Shown here in pieces: positions 8,096 to 15,550 of a DNA stretch of 64,000 bases. The DNA comes from CAWDCV01 sp963728125 (GTDB lineage: Bacteria > Actinomycetota > Actinomycetes > CAWDCV01), in NCBI GenBank assembly GCA_963728125.1, contig CAVSIZ010000001.1:62001-126000 (forward strand), read 5' to 3'. Each line of letters opens with the position of its first letter. Within the stretch, counting starts at the first letter, position 1. Both the position numbers and the translations under genes were made by a program. Under the pieces are notes generated by a model that saw only the letters and a program-made list of their open reading frames with translations, was not told the origin of the DNA and did not search any database.

Positions 8096-8941
8096 GTGGA
8101 GTTGCTAGCACTGCTCGTCCTGCTCGGAGGCGGTGCGGCTGTGGCATACGCCGTGTCGAACCGCCGCAAGCAGCGTGAGGCAGACGAAGCATTGGCGTCT
8201 GTCAAGAAGGTCGCCGAGGAGGACGTGACCCGGCTGGGCGAGGACGTCGCAGCGCTGGACAACGACGTGGCGGGCCGCCAGCTCGACGAGGCGACGCGGC
8301 AGGACTACCGGCGCGCGCTGGACGCCTACGACGGCGCCAAGCTCGCTCTCGACGCGATGCGCCGGCCCGAGGATGCGCGTGGCGTGACCGAGGCGCTCGA
8401 GGACGGTCGCTATGCGGTGGCCACGGTTCGCGCCCGGCTTGCCGGTGAGCCGCTTCCCACCCGCCGCCCGCCATGCTTCTTCAACCCGCAGCACGGACCG
8501 TCGACCGAGGACGTCGAGTGGGCACCGCCAGGCGGGCAGCCGCGGCCGGTGCCGGTGTGCGCGGCCGATGCTGAGCGAGTGCGTGCCGGGGCCGAGCCGG
8601 ACGCGCGCAAGGTGCTCGTCGGCAGCGAGCGCCGCAACTACTGGGAGGCCGGCCCGCAGTACGCGCCGTACGCCGCGGGCTACTTCTCGCCATTCGCCAT
8701 GTCCGGCTTGCTGCCCGGCGTACTGCTCGGTGCGGCGCTCGGCGGCGGCTTCGGCAACTGGGACGGCTCGTACGACGCTGGTTTCGCTGACGGCCAGAGC
8801 TCCGGTGAGGGCGGTGACGGCGGCGGTGATGGCGGCGGTGACGCCGGCGGCGGCGACTCCGGAGGTGACTTCGGGGGTGGTGACGGCGGCGGCTGGGGCG
8901 GCGACTTCGGCGGTGGCGACTTCGGCGGCGGCGGCTTCTAG
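8096..8941 (+). CDS. Membrane-anchored protein with Gly/Asp-rich tail (TPM/YgcG-like organisation)
   Basis: 281 residues. One N-terminal membrane segment (2-20, LLALLVLLGGGAAVAYAV) is followed by RRK, a helical charged region (25-120), then CFFNPQHGPSTEDVEW with PVPVCAADAERVRAG, a cysteine-containing block also seen after TPM domains in actinobacterial YgcG-like proteins. A hydrophobic Gly-rich patch (PFAMSGLLPGVLLGAALGGGFG) precedes about 65 residues made almost only of Gly, Asp and Ser. The start is GTG 8096 with a good ribosome site (AGGGAGG) 8 nt upstream, unlike its leaderless neighbours. Function is unknown; the exported tail may be flexible or bind metal. Confidence 0.75.
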   Translation: MELLALLVLLGGGAAVAYAVSNRRKQREADEALASVKKVAEEDVTRLGEDVAALDNDVAGRQLDEATRQDYRRALDAYDGAKLALDAMRRPEDARGVTEALEDGRYAVATVRARLAGEPLPTRRPPCFFNPQHGPSTEDVEWAPPGGQPRPVPVCAADAERVRAGAEPDARKVLVGSERRNYWEAGPQYAPYAAGYFSPFAMSGLLPGVLLGAALGGGFGNWDGSYDAGFADGQSSGEGGDGGGDGGGDAGGGDSGGDFGGGDGGGWGGDFGGGDFGGGGF

Positions 8942-8952
8942 CTGGAGCGGAT

Positions 8953-10341
8953 TTAGGGAGCTGCCGCCTCGGGGTCGCGCTCGTAGAGCTGCCGGGCGGC
9001 CTCGGCGACGGATCCGCTGAGCGACGGGTACACGGTGAACGTGTGCGCCACCTGATCAACCGTCAGCCCGAGGTCGACGGCCAGGCCCACCGGGAAGATG
9101 AGCTCGCTCGCTCGCGGCGCGACCACGACGCCGCCGGTGACGATCCCCGTCCCCGGGCTGCAGAACAGTTTCACGAAGCCGTCCTGCACGTTTTGCATCT
9201 TGGCCCGCGCGTTCGTTGCCAGGGGCAACTTGACCACGCGGGCGTCGACCGAGCCTGAGTCGACCGCTTGCTGGGTCACGCCGACTGTCGCGATCTCTGG
9301 ATCGGTGAAGACCGTCGACGAAACCGTGCGCAGCCGCAGCGGTGACACCGCCTCGCCGAGCGCGTGCCACATCGCGATCCGGCCCTGCATGGCGGCGACC
9401 GACGCCAGCATCATGAGCCCCGTGCAGTCGCCCGCTGCATAGACGCCGCGAGCAGTCGTCCGCGACACCCGGTCGACGACGACGTGGTCGCGCTCCAGCG
9501 TGATCCCCGCCTCCTGCAGTCCGAGGTCGGCGGTGTTCGGCACCGAGCCGACCGCCATCAGGCAGTGCGAGCCTTCGACGGTACGCCCGTCGGTCAGTGT
9601 GACTACCACACCGTCACCAGAGCGGCGCACGGCAGCAGCCCGGGACCGCGACAGCACGGTCATGCCCCGCCGCCGGAACACATCCTCGAGCACCTGCGCC
9701 GCGTCCGCGTCCTCGCCCGGCAGCACCCGGTCACGCGACGACACCAGCGTCACACGGGCACCGAGCGCCTGATAGGCGCTGGCGAACTCCGCGCCGGTCA
9801 CACCGGAGCCCACCACGATCAGGTGCTCGGGCAGCTCCTCGAGCTCGTAGACCTGCGTCCAGGTGAGGATCCGCTCGCCGTCTGGCTCGGCGTCCGGCAG
9901 CACGCGCGGGTGCGCCCCGGTCGCGACGAGGACGACATCGGCATCGAGCGCCTCGGTACCGCCGTCGGCCAGCGCGACGAGAACCCGCTCGGTGCCGTCC
10001 AACCGGCCGGTACCCGCCAGCACCCGGACGCCTTCCTTGCCGAGCCGGGTCCCAATGTCGTCCGACTGCGCGTGCGCCAGCCGCTTGACCCGCGAGTCGA
10101 CGACCCCCAGGTCGGCGGTCACACCCTCCTCAGCGAAGCGCACTCCGAGCTCGGGGGACTCGGTGACGTCGATCATCGTCTCCGCGGTGGCGACGAGCGT
10201 TTTCGACGGAACGCAGTCCGTCAGCACGGCCGACCCGCCGAGACCGTCGCGCTCCACTACCGTGACCTCGGCTCCCAGCTGGGCCGCCACCAGCGCCGCT
10301 TCGTACCCGCCGGGCCCGCCGCCGAGGATCACCACACGCAT
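8953..10341 (-). CDS. lpdA: LpdA-like NAD(P)H quinone reductase (flavoprotein disulfide reductase family)
   Basis: 462 residues of the lipoamide dehydrogenase fold: FAD site GGGPGGYEAAL at the start, NAD site VVGSGVTGAEFASAYQALG near the middle, second FAD motif YAAGDCTG, and a dimerisation domain. The redox motif reads GGSAVLTDCVPSK, so the first of the paired cysteines of true dihydrolipoamide dehydrogenases is missing, and the C-terminal HxHPTxxE is replaced by HTFTVYPSLSGSV. This matches mycobacterial LpdA, which reduces quinones rather than lipoamide. The start could be ATG 10341, GTG 10344 or ATG 10353; a GATAAT box ends 7 nt before GTG 10344. It is divergent from the cyclotransferase gene. 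Confidence 0.9.
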   Translation of the reverse strand: MRVVILGGGPGGYEAALVAAQLGAEVTVVERDGLGGSAVLTDCVPSKTLVATAETMIDVTESPELGVRFAEEGVTADLGVVDSRVKRLAHAQSDDIGTRLGKEGVRVLAGTGRLDGTERVLVALADGGTEALDADVVLVATGAHPRVLPDAEPDGERILTWTQVYELEELPEHLIVVGSGVTGAEFASAYQALGARVTLVSSRDRVLPGEDADAAQVLEDVFRRRGMTVLSRSRAAAVRRSGDGVVVTLTDGRTVEGSHCLMAVGSVPNTADLGLQEAGITLERDHVVVDRVSRTTARGVYAAGDCTGLMMLASVAAMQGRIAMWHALGEAVSPLRLRTVSSTVFTDPEIATVGVTQQAVDSGSVDARVVKLPLATNARAKMQNVQDGFVKLFCSPGTGIVTGGVVVAPRASELIFPVGLAVDLGLTVDQVAHTFTVYPSLSGSVAEAARQLYERDPEAAAP

Positions 10342-10378
10342 CACACCGGCCATTATCCGCGGCCGCCATTACCCTCCG

Positions 10379-10384
10379 TACGCT
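10379..10384 (+). promoter_or_regulatory. -10 box for leaderless cyclotransferase-like gene
   Basis: TACGCT ends 7 nt before GTG 10392. Confidence 0.55.
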
Positions 10385-10391
10385 TCCGGTC

Positions 10392-10844
10392 GTGGCCCTC
10401 TACGCGGCGTACGGCAGCAACATGGATCCGCGGCAGATGCTCGAGCGCGCGCCGCACTCCCCTGCCTACGGCACCGGCTGGCTGGTCGACTGGCGGCTGA
10501 CGTTCGGCGGCGAGGACGTGGGCTGGGAGGGCGCGCTGGCCACCGTCGTCGAGGAGCCGGGCTGCCAGGTCTTCGTCATGCTGTACGACGTCCCGCCGCC
10601 GGACGAGGGTGCGCTGGACCGGTGGGACGGCGCTGAGCTCGGCGTCTACAGCAAGATCCGGGTGCGCGTGCAGACGCTCGAGGGCGACGTTCTCGCGTGG
10701 CTGTACGTGCTCGACGCCTGGGAGGGCGGCCTGCCGTCCGCGCGCTACCTCGGCATCATGGCCGACGCCGCGGAGGCCGCCGGGGCTCCCGACGACTACG
10801 TCGCCGAGCTGCGTGCCCGCCCCTGCCGTTCGGTCGGTCCTTAA
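10392..10844 (+). CDS. Gamma-glutamylcyclotransferase-like (GGCT fold) protein
   Basis: 150 residues with the GGCT nucleotide-like loop YAAYGSNMDP at 4-13 and the downstream core GTGWLVDWRLTFGG, LYDVPPPDEGALDRWDG and the Y/W-rich strand. The acidic residue in the LDRWDGAEL segment could serve as the catalytic Glu/Asp. Members cyclise gamma-glutamyl amino acids or act on related amides; substrate is not predictable here. The gene is divergent from lpdA, an arrangement also found in mycobacteria. No membrane segment. Confidence 0.85.
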   Translation: MALYAAYGSNMDPRQMLERAPHSPAYGTGWLVDWRLTFGGEDVGWEGALATVVEEPGCQVFVMLYDVPPPDEGALDRWDGAELGVYSKIRVRVQTLEGDVLAWLYVLDAWEGGLPSARYLGIMADAAEAAGAPDDYVAELRARPCRSVGP

Positions 10845-10868
10845 CCTTCCACGGGCATGGCCGGGGAC

Positions 10869-10874
10869 TAACCT
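10869..10874 (+). promoter_or_regulatory. -10 box for leaderless purine nucleoside phosphorylase gene
   Basis: TAACCT ends exactly 7 nt before GTG 10882. Confidence 0.6.
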
Positions 10875-10881
10875 CTCGCCC

Positions 10882-11685
10882 GTGACGACATCGCAGGATC
10901 CGTACGAGCTGGCTCGCGAAGCCGCGAGAGCGCTGGGAGAGGCGACCGGAGTCGAGCGGCACGACGTCGCGCTCGTCATGGGCTCGGGCTGGGTGCCCGC
11001 CGCGGACGTCCTCGGGACCGCCGACCAGGAGATCGCGGTGACGACGCTGCCCGGCTTCCCGCCGCCGGCCGTCGCCGGGCACAGCGGGCGCGTCCGCAGT
11101 GTCCAGGTCGGCAACGCCCGCGCGCTGATCTTCTTGGGACGCACGCATCTGTACGAGGGCCGGGGCACCGACGCCGTCGTCCACGCCGTGCGTACCGCCG
11201 TCGCGGCCGGCGTCAGGCTCGTCGTCCTGACCAACGCCGCCGGCGGCATCCGCGACGGCTTGCTGGTCGGTCAGCCCGTCCTCATTGCCGATCACCTCAA
11301 CCTGACGGCGCGGTCGCCCATCACCGGCGCGACGTTCGTCGACCTGAGCGACCTCTACACCCGCCGGCTGCGCGAGCTGGCCCGCGAGATCGACCCCTCG
11401 CTCGAAGAAGGCGTCTACGCCTGCCTGCCGGGACCGCACTACGAGACGCCGGCGGAGATCCGCATGCTGCGCACGCTCGGTGCAGACCTGGTCGGCATGT
11501 CCACGGCGCTGGAGGCGATCGCGGCCCGCGAGGGCGGGGCTGAGGTCCTCGGCCTGTCCCTCGTGACCAACATCGCGGCGGGCATCACCGGCGAGCCGCT
11601 CGACCACGAGGAGGTGCTCGCCGCCGGCAAGGCGTCCGCCGAGCGGATGGGCCAGCTGCTCCGGCAGGTGGTGCAGGCGTTGTGA
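10882..11685 (+). CDS. deoD: Purine nucleoside phosphorylase (trimeric type)
   Basis: 267 residues of the PNP/MTAP family. Phosphate-binding VMGSGWVPAADVLG and PVAGHSGRVRSV, the purine-site strand FLGRTHLYEGRG, VLTNAAGGI and DHLNLTARSPI, the YETPAEI segment, and VGMSTALEAIAAREGG with VTNIAAG are all present. It cleaves (deoxy)guanosine and (deoxy)inosine with phosphate to base plus (deoxy)ribose-1-phosphate in the cytosol. The stop overlaps the following mutase start (GTGA), which couples production of pentose-1-phosphate to its isomerisation. The start is fixed by the -10 box 7 nt upstream; a longer frame from 10609 is a read-through of the previous gene. Confidence 0.95.
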   Translation: MTTSQDPYELAREAARALGEATGVERHDVALVMGSGWVPAADVLGTADQEIAVTTLPGFPPPAVAGHSGRVRSVQVGNARALIFLGRTHLYEGRGTDAVVHAVRTAVAAGVRLVVLTNAAGGIRDGLLVGQPVLIADHLNLTARSPITGATFVDLSDLYTRRLRELAREIDPSLEEGVYACLPGPHYETPAEIRMLRTLGADLVGMSTALEAIAAREGGAEVLGLSLVTNIAAGITGEPLDHEEVLAAGKASAERMGQLLRQVVQAL

Positions 11686-13316
11686 GTGACCCGCTGCTCG
11701 ATCGGGCCCGGGCCTGGCTGGCCGAGGACCCCGACCCGGACACCCGTGCGGAGCTCGAGGCGCTGATCGTCGCCGACGACCGCGCGGAGCTGGCGGAGCG
11801 CTTCGCCGGCCGGCTCGAGTTCGGTACGGCCGGGTTGCGCGGTGCGCTCGGCGCCGGCCCGATGCGGATGAACCGGGTCGTCGTCATCCGGGCAGCAGCC
11901 GGTGTCGCGGCGTACGTGAACAATCGCGGCGGCCGCGCCGTCGTCGTCGGCTTCGATGCCAGGCACAACAGCGACGTCTTCGCGCGCGACACGGCTGCCG
12001 TACTCGTCGGTGCCGGGCTGCGCGCGCTCGTCCTGCCGCGGCCGCTGCCGACACCGGTTTTGGCGTACGCGATCCGGCATCTCGGCTGCGATGCGGGAAT
12101 CATGGTCACCGCGTCGCACAACCCGCCGCAGGACAACGGCTACAAGGTCTACCTCGGCGACGGGGCGCAGATCGCGCCGCCGACTGACGCCGAGATCTCC
12201 GCGGCCATCGACGCCGTCGGACCGCTCGCCACCGTCCCGAGAGTTGACGGCTGGGACACCCTCGACGAGTCGGTGCTCGAGGCGTACCTCGATCGGGTCG
12301 CGGGGCTGGTCCCCCCGACCGCGCCGCGCGAGCTCACGATGGTCTACACCCCGCTGCACGGTGTCGGGGGCGAGGTGTTGGTGGACGCCCTGCAGCGGGC
12401 AGGGTTCTCAGCGCCGCGTGTCGTGCCTGTGCAGGCCGAGCCGGATCCGAACTTCCCGACGGTGTCGTTCCCCAACCCGGAGGAGCCCGGCGCGCTCGAC
12501 CTCGCGCTCGAGGCGGCGGTCATCCAGGACGCCGACATCGTGCTGGCCAACGATCCGGACGCCGACCGGTGCGCGGTCGCCGTACCGCTGCCCGACGGGT
12601 CGGGCTGGCGGATGCTCACCGGCGACGAGGTCGGCGCGCTGCTCGGCGCCTGGCTGCTGCGTACGACCGTTTCCGCCGGCACCCTCGCGGCGTCGATCGT
12701 GTCGTCGTCGTTGCTGTCGACGATGGCGCAGCGGCACGACGTCGACTTCGCCGAGACGCTGACCGGCTTCAAGTGGCTCTCCCGGGTGGAGGGGCTGCGG
12801 TACGCCTACGAGGAGGCCCTCGGCTACTGCGTCGACCCCGCCGCCGTACGCGACAAGGACGGCATCAGCGCCGCGACCCGGATCGCGGAGATGGCGGCTG
12901 CACTCAAGGCCGACGGACGTACTCTGCTCGACCTGCTCGACGACCTTGCTCGGGAGTACGGGCTGTACGCGACGTCGGCGTTGTCGCTCCGGGTCACCGA
13001 CCTGGCGGAAATCGACGCCGCGATGGCACGGCTGCGAGCCACGCCGCCGACCTCCCTTGGCGGGCTGACTGTGACGTCGGTCGACGACCTCGCACTGGGC
13101 AGCGACGACCTACCGCCGACCGAGGGACTGCGCTACCGACTTGCGCGTCGCGGCCGTGTCGTCGTCCGCCCGTCCGGCACGGAGCCGAAGCTGAAGAGCT
13201 ATCTCGAGGTGGTGCTGCCGGTAGCGCCCGACGACGATCTGGCGTCCTTACGGGCGCAGGCCGCCGACCTGCTGTCCGCGATCAGCGCCGATCTCGCCTC
13301 GATCCTGCGCGCGTAG
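11682..13316 (+). CDS. pmmB: Phospho-sugar mutase (phosphopentomutase/phosphomannomutase type)
   Basis: 544 residues of the alpha-D-phosphohexomutase family with all four domains: FGTAGLRGALGAGP early, the phosphoserine loop TASHNPPQDNGYKVY (Ser145 carries the phosphate), the metal loop NDPDADR (Asp291, 293, 295), the sugar-specificity segment EEALGYCVDPAAVRDKDGI, and the phosphate-binding RPSGTEPKLKSY near the end. Translationally coupled to purine nucleoside phosphorylase, so it probably isomerises ribose-1- or deoxyribose-1-phosphate to the 5-phosphate, although hexose phosphates are possible for this subfamily. The 5-phosphate product feeds DeoC, encoded about 1 kb downstream. Confidence 0.93.
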   Translation: MSDPLLDRARAWLAEDPDPDTRAELEALIVADDRAELAERFAGRLEFGTAGLRGALGAGPMRMNRVVVIRAAAGVAAYVNNRGGRAVVVGFDARHNSDVFARDTAAVLVGAGLRALVLPRPLPTPVLAYAIRHLGCDAGIMVTASHNPPQDNGYKVYLGDGAQIAPPTDAEISAAIDAVGPLATVPRVDGWDTLDESVLEAYLDRVAGLVPPTAPRELTMVYTPLHGVGGEVLVDALQRAGFSAPRVVPVQAEPDPNFPTVSFPNPEEPGALDLALEAAVIQDADIVLANDPDADRCAVAVPLPDGSGWRMLTGDEVGALLGAWLLRTTVSAGTLAASIVSSSLLSTMAQRHDVDFAETLTGFKWLSRVEGLRYAYEEALGYCVDPAAVRDKDGISAATRIAEMAAALKADGRTLLDLLDDLAREYGLYATSALSLRVTDLAEIDAAMARLRATPPTSLGGLTVTSVDDLALGSDDLPPTEGLRYRLARRGRVVVRPSGTEPKLKSYLEVVLPVAPDDDLASLRAQAADLLSAISADLASILRA

Positions 13317-13319
13317 CGA

Positions 13320-13847
13320 TCAGGGATCGGACCGTAGCCGCGAGTACCCGACCATGTCGTGATGCGCTCCAGCGCGGAACTGCGCGCCGCGCAACACGCC
13401 CTCGCGGACGAAGCCGGCTTTCTCCAGCGCCCGCTGCTCGGGCACGTTGGTCACGTCAGTCGACGCTTCGATCCGATTCACGTCGGTCGTGGCAAACAAG
13501 TGGTCCGCAAGCAGTCGCTGGGCGATGCCGCCGATGCCGCGGCCGCGACCGGCGGGAACGAGCGAGATGCCAATGTTCCAGCACGCGGATTCCAGGGTCG
13601 GGCCGTACGACGCGCGCCGCCAGGTCACAGTGCCGATTGGCTCGTCGCCGGCCACCACCATGAGCAAGCCACCATTGCCGTCGGTCAGCGTTCCCGCCAC
13701 CACCGCATCCCGATAAGACCCGCGCCGGCCGAGCCCGAAATCGTTGTACGTCCCCTCGGCGACGGGATCGCCCCGCCATGCGTCGAGGAGAGGCACGTCG
13801 TCCATCGTGGGGGCGCGCAGCGTCACCCCGGCATCGAGCTCAGCCAA
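13320..13847 (-). CDS. GNAT family N-acetyltransferase (RimJ/RimL type)
   Basis: 175 residues with the GNAT fold: TLRAPTMDDVPLLDAWRGDP at the start, strand IGTVTWRRASYGP, the acetyl-CoA pyrophosphate loop LVPAGRGRGIGGIAQRLL (Q/RxxGxG) and the C-terminal NVPEQRALEKAGFVREGVLRG typical of RimJ/RimL-like protein or small-molecule acetylases. The start is probably TTG 13847, which overlaps the upstream stop, although GTG 13826 is possible; no ATG fits. It converges on the phosphosugar mutase with a 3-nt gap. Target unknown. Confidence 0.85.
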   Translation of the reverse strand: MAELDAGVTLRAPTMDDVPLLDAWRGDPVAEGTYNDFGLGRRGSYRDAVVAGTLTDGNGGLLMVVAGDEPIGTVTWRRASYGPTLESACWNIGISLVPAGRGRGIGGIAQRLLADHLFATTDVNRIEASTDVTNVPEQRALEKAGFVREGVLRGAQFRAGAHHDMVGYSRLRSDP

Positions 13848-14424
13848 GGAGCACCGTTCCCAGAATCAGCAGCCCCGCCGCGACCAGGCAGGCGATGGCC
13901 GGCCACGACCAACTGATCTGTGGCGCGCCCGCAGCGTCGCCCCGATGTGACTTCCACACCTGCGTGAGCTGATCGACGACGAAGTCCGCATGCGTTCGGC
14001 CAGCCATGTCTTCGCGTATGGCCGCGCTGCCGCCTGCGGCGGACTGCCTACCGAGCGCCCGCCGGCGCGCCCGATTCCCGGCGGCGATCGCCCAGCTGCG
14101 AAAGACAGCCGGCCCCGAATGGATCCGCAACGCGTCCGTGGAGTCGATCGCGGTCACGGCATTCCAGGGCACGGACACGTCCCGGAGCGGGTTGCGCAGC
14201 TGTACCTGCTGGCTGTCCGCGACCACGCCCGGCCGGAGGCCGAGGACATAGGCCGTGAGCGCGATGGCGACCAGCACGGCGAACGCGACCCGTCCACTCT
14301 GTCCGCGCCCACGAATGACGACGTCGATCAGGTTCAGCGCAGCGAACGCAACGAAGATCCAGGCAACGACGCGGGCCACTGTCGAGCGGAACACCAGCGG
14401 CTGCACCGGCGCATTGTTGCTCAT
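13840..14424 (-). CDS. PH-domain-like membrane protein
   Basis: 194 residues. Two membrane segments at the N-terminus (about 15-35 and 43-62: VVAWIFVAFAALNLIDVV and VAFAVLVAIALTAYVLGL), then a small beta-rich domain RPGVVADSQQVQLRNPLRDVSVPWNAVTAIDST, the usual pattern of actinobacterial PH-domain (PF10756-like) proteins, an Arg/Ala/Gly-rich linker, and a C-terminal membrane helix (WPAIACLVAAGLLILGTVLL). Start ATG 14424; it runs into the acetyltransferase gene with an 8-nt overlap. Role unknown. It is divergent from deoC, with the long palindrome 14448-14517 in between. Confidence 0.75.
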   Translation of the reverse strand: MSNNAPVQPLVFRSTVARVVAWIFVAFAALNLIDVVIRGRGQSGRVAFAVLVAIALTAYVLGLRPGVVADSQQVQLRNPLRDVSVPWNAVTAIDSTDALRIHSGPAVFRSWAIAAGNRARRRALGRQSAAGGSAAIREDMAGRTHADFVVDQLTQVWKSHRGDAAGAPQISWSWPAIACLVAAGLLILGTVLLG

Positions 14425-14447
14425 TGCGAATCCGGCGGCCCACGGGC

Positions 14448-14517
14448 GGTCGTGTAGATCGTCGTGAAAACTCAGCACGATCGCGCGCGGCGCCTTCTCA
14501 CGACGATCTACACGACC
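14448..14517. repeat. Long perfect intergenic palindrome (20-bp arms)
   Basis: Arms 14448-14467 and 14498-14517 are exact reverse complements (starting GGTCGTGTAGATC), separated by a 30-nt GC-rich loop. It lies between two divergent genes, so it is not a terminator for either. It belongs to a class of eight such palindromes in the window. Confidence 0.9.
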
Positions 14518-14549
14518 TCGCTACACGGGGCGGGGCTGGACCGCGGAGC

Positions 14550-14555
14550 TATCGT
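14550..14555 (+). promoter_or_regulatory. -10 box for leaderless deoC
   Basis: TATCGT ends 6 nt before GTG 14562, immediately downstream of the palindrome. Confidence 0.5.
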
Positions 14556-14561
14556 GATCGG

Positions 14562-15536
14562 GTGACCACCTCGTCGTTGCGGTTGGTCGGTGACGTCGCG
14601 GCGCCGACGGACACCTCGGATCGCGGGTTGCGCCGCTTCCTGCACGGGCTTCCGGGCGTCGATCAGGTCGGCATCGAGCAGCGGGCAGCCCTGCTCGGCA
14701 CCCGCTCGATCAAGACGACGGCGAAGAGCTTTGCGCTCGACCTCGCCATCCGGATGATCGATCTCACCACCCTCGAGGGACAGGACACGCCGGGCAAGGT
14801 GCGGGCGCTGTGCGCCAAGGCGTTGCGGCCGGACCCATCCGATCCCACCGCGCCTCCAGTCGCCGCGGTGTGCGTCTATCCCGATCTCGTACCGGTCGCC
14901 GCTCAGGCCCTCGGCGAGGACCGCACCCGCCGTACCGTCAAGATCGCCAGCGTCGCGACTGCCTTTCCTTCTGGTCGCGCCGCGCTGGACATCAAGCTCG
15001 CCGACACTAAGGACGCAGTCGCGGCCGGCGCCGACGAGATCGACATGGTGATCGACCGCGGCGCCTTCCTCGCGGGGCAGTACGGCCTGGTGTACGACGA
15101 GATCGTGGCCGTCAAGGAGGTCGTCGGCGACGCCCATCTCAAGGTCATCCTCGAGACCGGGGAGCTGGCGACGTACGACAACGTCCGGCGCGCGTCCTGG
15201 CTGGCGATGCTCGCCGGCGCCGACTTCATCAAGACCAGCACCGGCAAGATCGCCCCGGCCGCCACCGTGGGGATGACGCTGCTGATGCTGGAGGCCGTCC
15301 GTGACTTCCGCGACGCGACCGGACAGCAGGTCGGCGTCAAGCCGGCGGGCGGCATCCGTACCGCGAAGGACGCCATCAAGAATCTCGTTCTCGTCAACGA
15401 GACGGCCGGCCCTGACTGGCTCAACCCCGATTGGTTCAGGATCGGCGCTTCCAGCCTGCTCAACGACCTCCTCATGCAGCGGCAGAAGATGGCCACCGGC
15501 CGCTACTCCGGGCCGAACTACTTCACCCTCGACTAG
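14562..15536 (+). CDS. deoC: Deoxyribose-phosphate aldolase
   Basis: 324 residues, longer than the short bacterial DeoC (about 220) and like the extended actinobacterial/animal form. The TIM-barrel active site is intact: Schiff-base Lys224 in GADFIKTSTGK, the proton-relay Lys260 in GVKPAGGIRT, and VCVYPDLV and TAFPSGRAALDIKLADTKDA upstream. It splits 2-deoxyribose-5-phosphate into glyceraldehyde-3-phosphate and acetaldehyde. The aldehyde dehydrogenase gene 14 nt downstream is well placed to oxidise the acetaldehyde. Start GTG 14562 is 6 nt after TATCGT; an upstream frame from 14424 runs through the palindrome and is rejected. Confidence 0.95.
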   Translation: MTTSSLRLVGDVAAPTDTSDRGLRRFLHGLPGVDQVGIEQRAALLGTRSIKTTAKSFALDLAIRMIDLTTLEGQDTPGKVRALCAKALRPDPSDPTAPPVAAVCVYPDLVPVAAQALGEDRTRRTVKIASVATAFPSGRAALDIKLADTKDAVAAGADEIDMVIDRGAFLAGQYGLVYDEIVAVKEVVGDAHLKVILETGELATYDNVRRASWLAMLAGADFIKTSTGKIAPAATVGMTLLMLEAVRDFRDATGQQVGVKPAGGIRTAKDAIKNLVLVNETAGPDWLNPDWFRIGASSLLNDLLMQRQKMATGRYSGPNYFTLD

Positions 15537-15550
15537 CAGGGGGACCTTTC

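Noticed and set aside
8800..8940. Short-period GC repeat resembling a CRISPR or satellite array
   Set aside because: The period is irregular, there are no spacers, and it is the in-frame coding of a Gly/Asp-rich protein tail.
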